This document shows, in pieces, positions 31,600 to 32,129 of a stretch of 32,129 nucleotides of DNA (positions within the stretch are counted from its first letter, which is position 1; each line of letters starts with the position of its first letter). The stretch covers positions 1 to 32,129 of the forward strand of contig MZNV01000861.1 of assembly GCA_002081555.1 (NCBI GenBank). The letters run 5' to 3'. The notes under the pieces were generated by a model. It saw nothing but the letters and a program-made list of their open reading frames with translations. It was not told the DNA's origin and made no database searches. This DNA comes from Protostelium mycophagum. Lineage: Eukaryota; Evosea; Variosea; Protosteliida; Protosteliaceae. The translations under genes and the position numbers were made by a program.

Positions 31600-32129
31600 T
31601 AAAGAGATTCTACAATTACCGATGTACCTTTATGTATTTTGCAACCACACGCGCGTTCATCATGCCTTCGGTTGCCACATGTCGTTTGGTTCGACCGGTA
31701 ACCATCTGCCACGACATAACTGGTTGGTTTGGACTGGGAATTTTCACCCACAACCAACCTCCTTATCTATCCAAATGTGTTCTTTCTTGAAGCTTGCCTG
31801 GAGTTATATGTCCTGCTGCAGCAAAATGGAGCTTTTGTAAATGATCTGGGAATCTCTGTTTAAATTCTTCATAGCTGGATACTTTAGCCTGCATGTATAT
31901 GCCATCTGTGTCTGTATACAGGAGATCCACCACTGTTTTGTCATAATACTGGTACAAACAAATATACACAAAGTCTAACATTAACACCTTACTCCATGAT
32001 AAAATATTCTGAATTTCACAATTTTTGCAACACTAAAACTAAGCACTAATAGACTTGAGGGAAAACTAAATTTTATAAATTTTTTCTTCAAACAATTTAT
32101 TCCATAGAAAAAGTTGCAGGTTGCTCTGG
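31600..32129 (-). pseudogene. Family-B DNA polymerase fragment (Maverick/Polinton- or linear-plasmid-like), partial or decayed
   Basis: On the minus strand a frame at 31987-31763 contains DKTVVDLLYTDTDGIYM. This is motif C of family-B DNA polymerases (Y-x-D-T-D-S/G), with both catalytic aspartates. After it comes a charged stretch with FKQRFPDHLQKL and a short GHITPGKL segment, comparable to the conserved G-x-L-K element downstream of motif C. The frame then stops. A further frame (about 31755-31610, PNQPVMSWQMVTGRTKRHVA) is open but shifted. The upstream side toward 32129 is AT-rich with stops. The fragment is therefore either a pseudogene or split by introns I cannot place, and the element may extend outside the window. 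Protein-primed polymerases of this kind come from Polintons, linear plasmids or related viruses. Only motif-level evidence is visible. Confidence 0.5.

Noticed and set aside
1-32129. tRNA, rRNA and CRISPR features
   Set aside because: No cloverleaf with a recognisable TTCRA-type box, no rRNA-like segment and no regularly spaced repeat array was seen in either strand.

Overview
The window is nuclear DNA of a compact-genome unicellular eukaryote. Most genes carry several tiny spliceosomal introns, typically 35-46 nt, with GT(G/A)AGT- or GTGATC-type donors and short 3' ends. Genes lie tens to hundreds of bases apart on both strands, often divergent or convergent. TAA, TAG and TGA all end genes whose C-termini align well with known families, so the code looks standard. 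Lineage cannot be fixed from sequence alone. An amoebozoan or another free-living protist would fit the mix of genes (CNOT11, PGAP1, UBA1 and NF-YC, plus a STRA6-like transporter and a bacterial-type Hsp33). I made the exon models by hand from reading frame, splice signals and recalled family alignments.

Layout, left to right. 1-596 has no convincing gene. 597-2355 (+) encodes CCR4-NOT subunit CNOT11. 2482-4190 (-) encodes an amidase-signature hydrolase. 4191-4990 is unresolved and AT-rich. 4991-5251 (-) is a 73-residue protein that I do not recognise. 5667-6835 (+) is a coiled-coil protein. 7512-9133 (-) is an Hsp33/HslO redox chaperone with a mitochondrial-looking leader; it faces a Maf-like nucleotide pyrophosphatase (9235-9988, +) across about 100 bp. 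A possible tiny gene (10066-10270, -) precedes UBA1, the ubiquitin-activating enzyme (10441-14014, +), and PGAP1, the GPI inositol-deacylase (14181-18282, +).

The second half holds a 71-residue orphan (18741-19008, +), a STRA6-like multispan receptor/transporter (19102-21759, -), a small secreted protein (21888-22192, -), a saposin-B protein (22790-23148, -), the histone-fold transcription factor NF-YC (23691-24567, +), a CELF/Bruno-like RNA-binding protein with a prion-like tail (24636-27228, -), a YeeE/YedE thiosulfate-type transporter (27376-28725, -), and a large ankyrin/coiled-coil/F5-8C protein (29164-31546, -). The right edge carries a decayed or partial family-B DNA polymerase fragment with a YTDTDG motif, the only clear mobile-element signal.

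No operon or single pathway links the genes. Recurrent themes are RNA metabolism (CNOT11, CELF-like), protein quality control (UBA1, Hsp33), secretory or lysosomal biology (PGAP1, saposin, secreted peptide) and sulfur or retinoid-type transport. The most unusual points are the intron-rich eukaryotic Hsp33, the ANK/F5-8C fusion, the enrichment of the palindrome TGATCA in introns, and the DNA polymerase B remnant.
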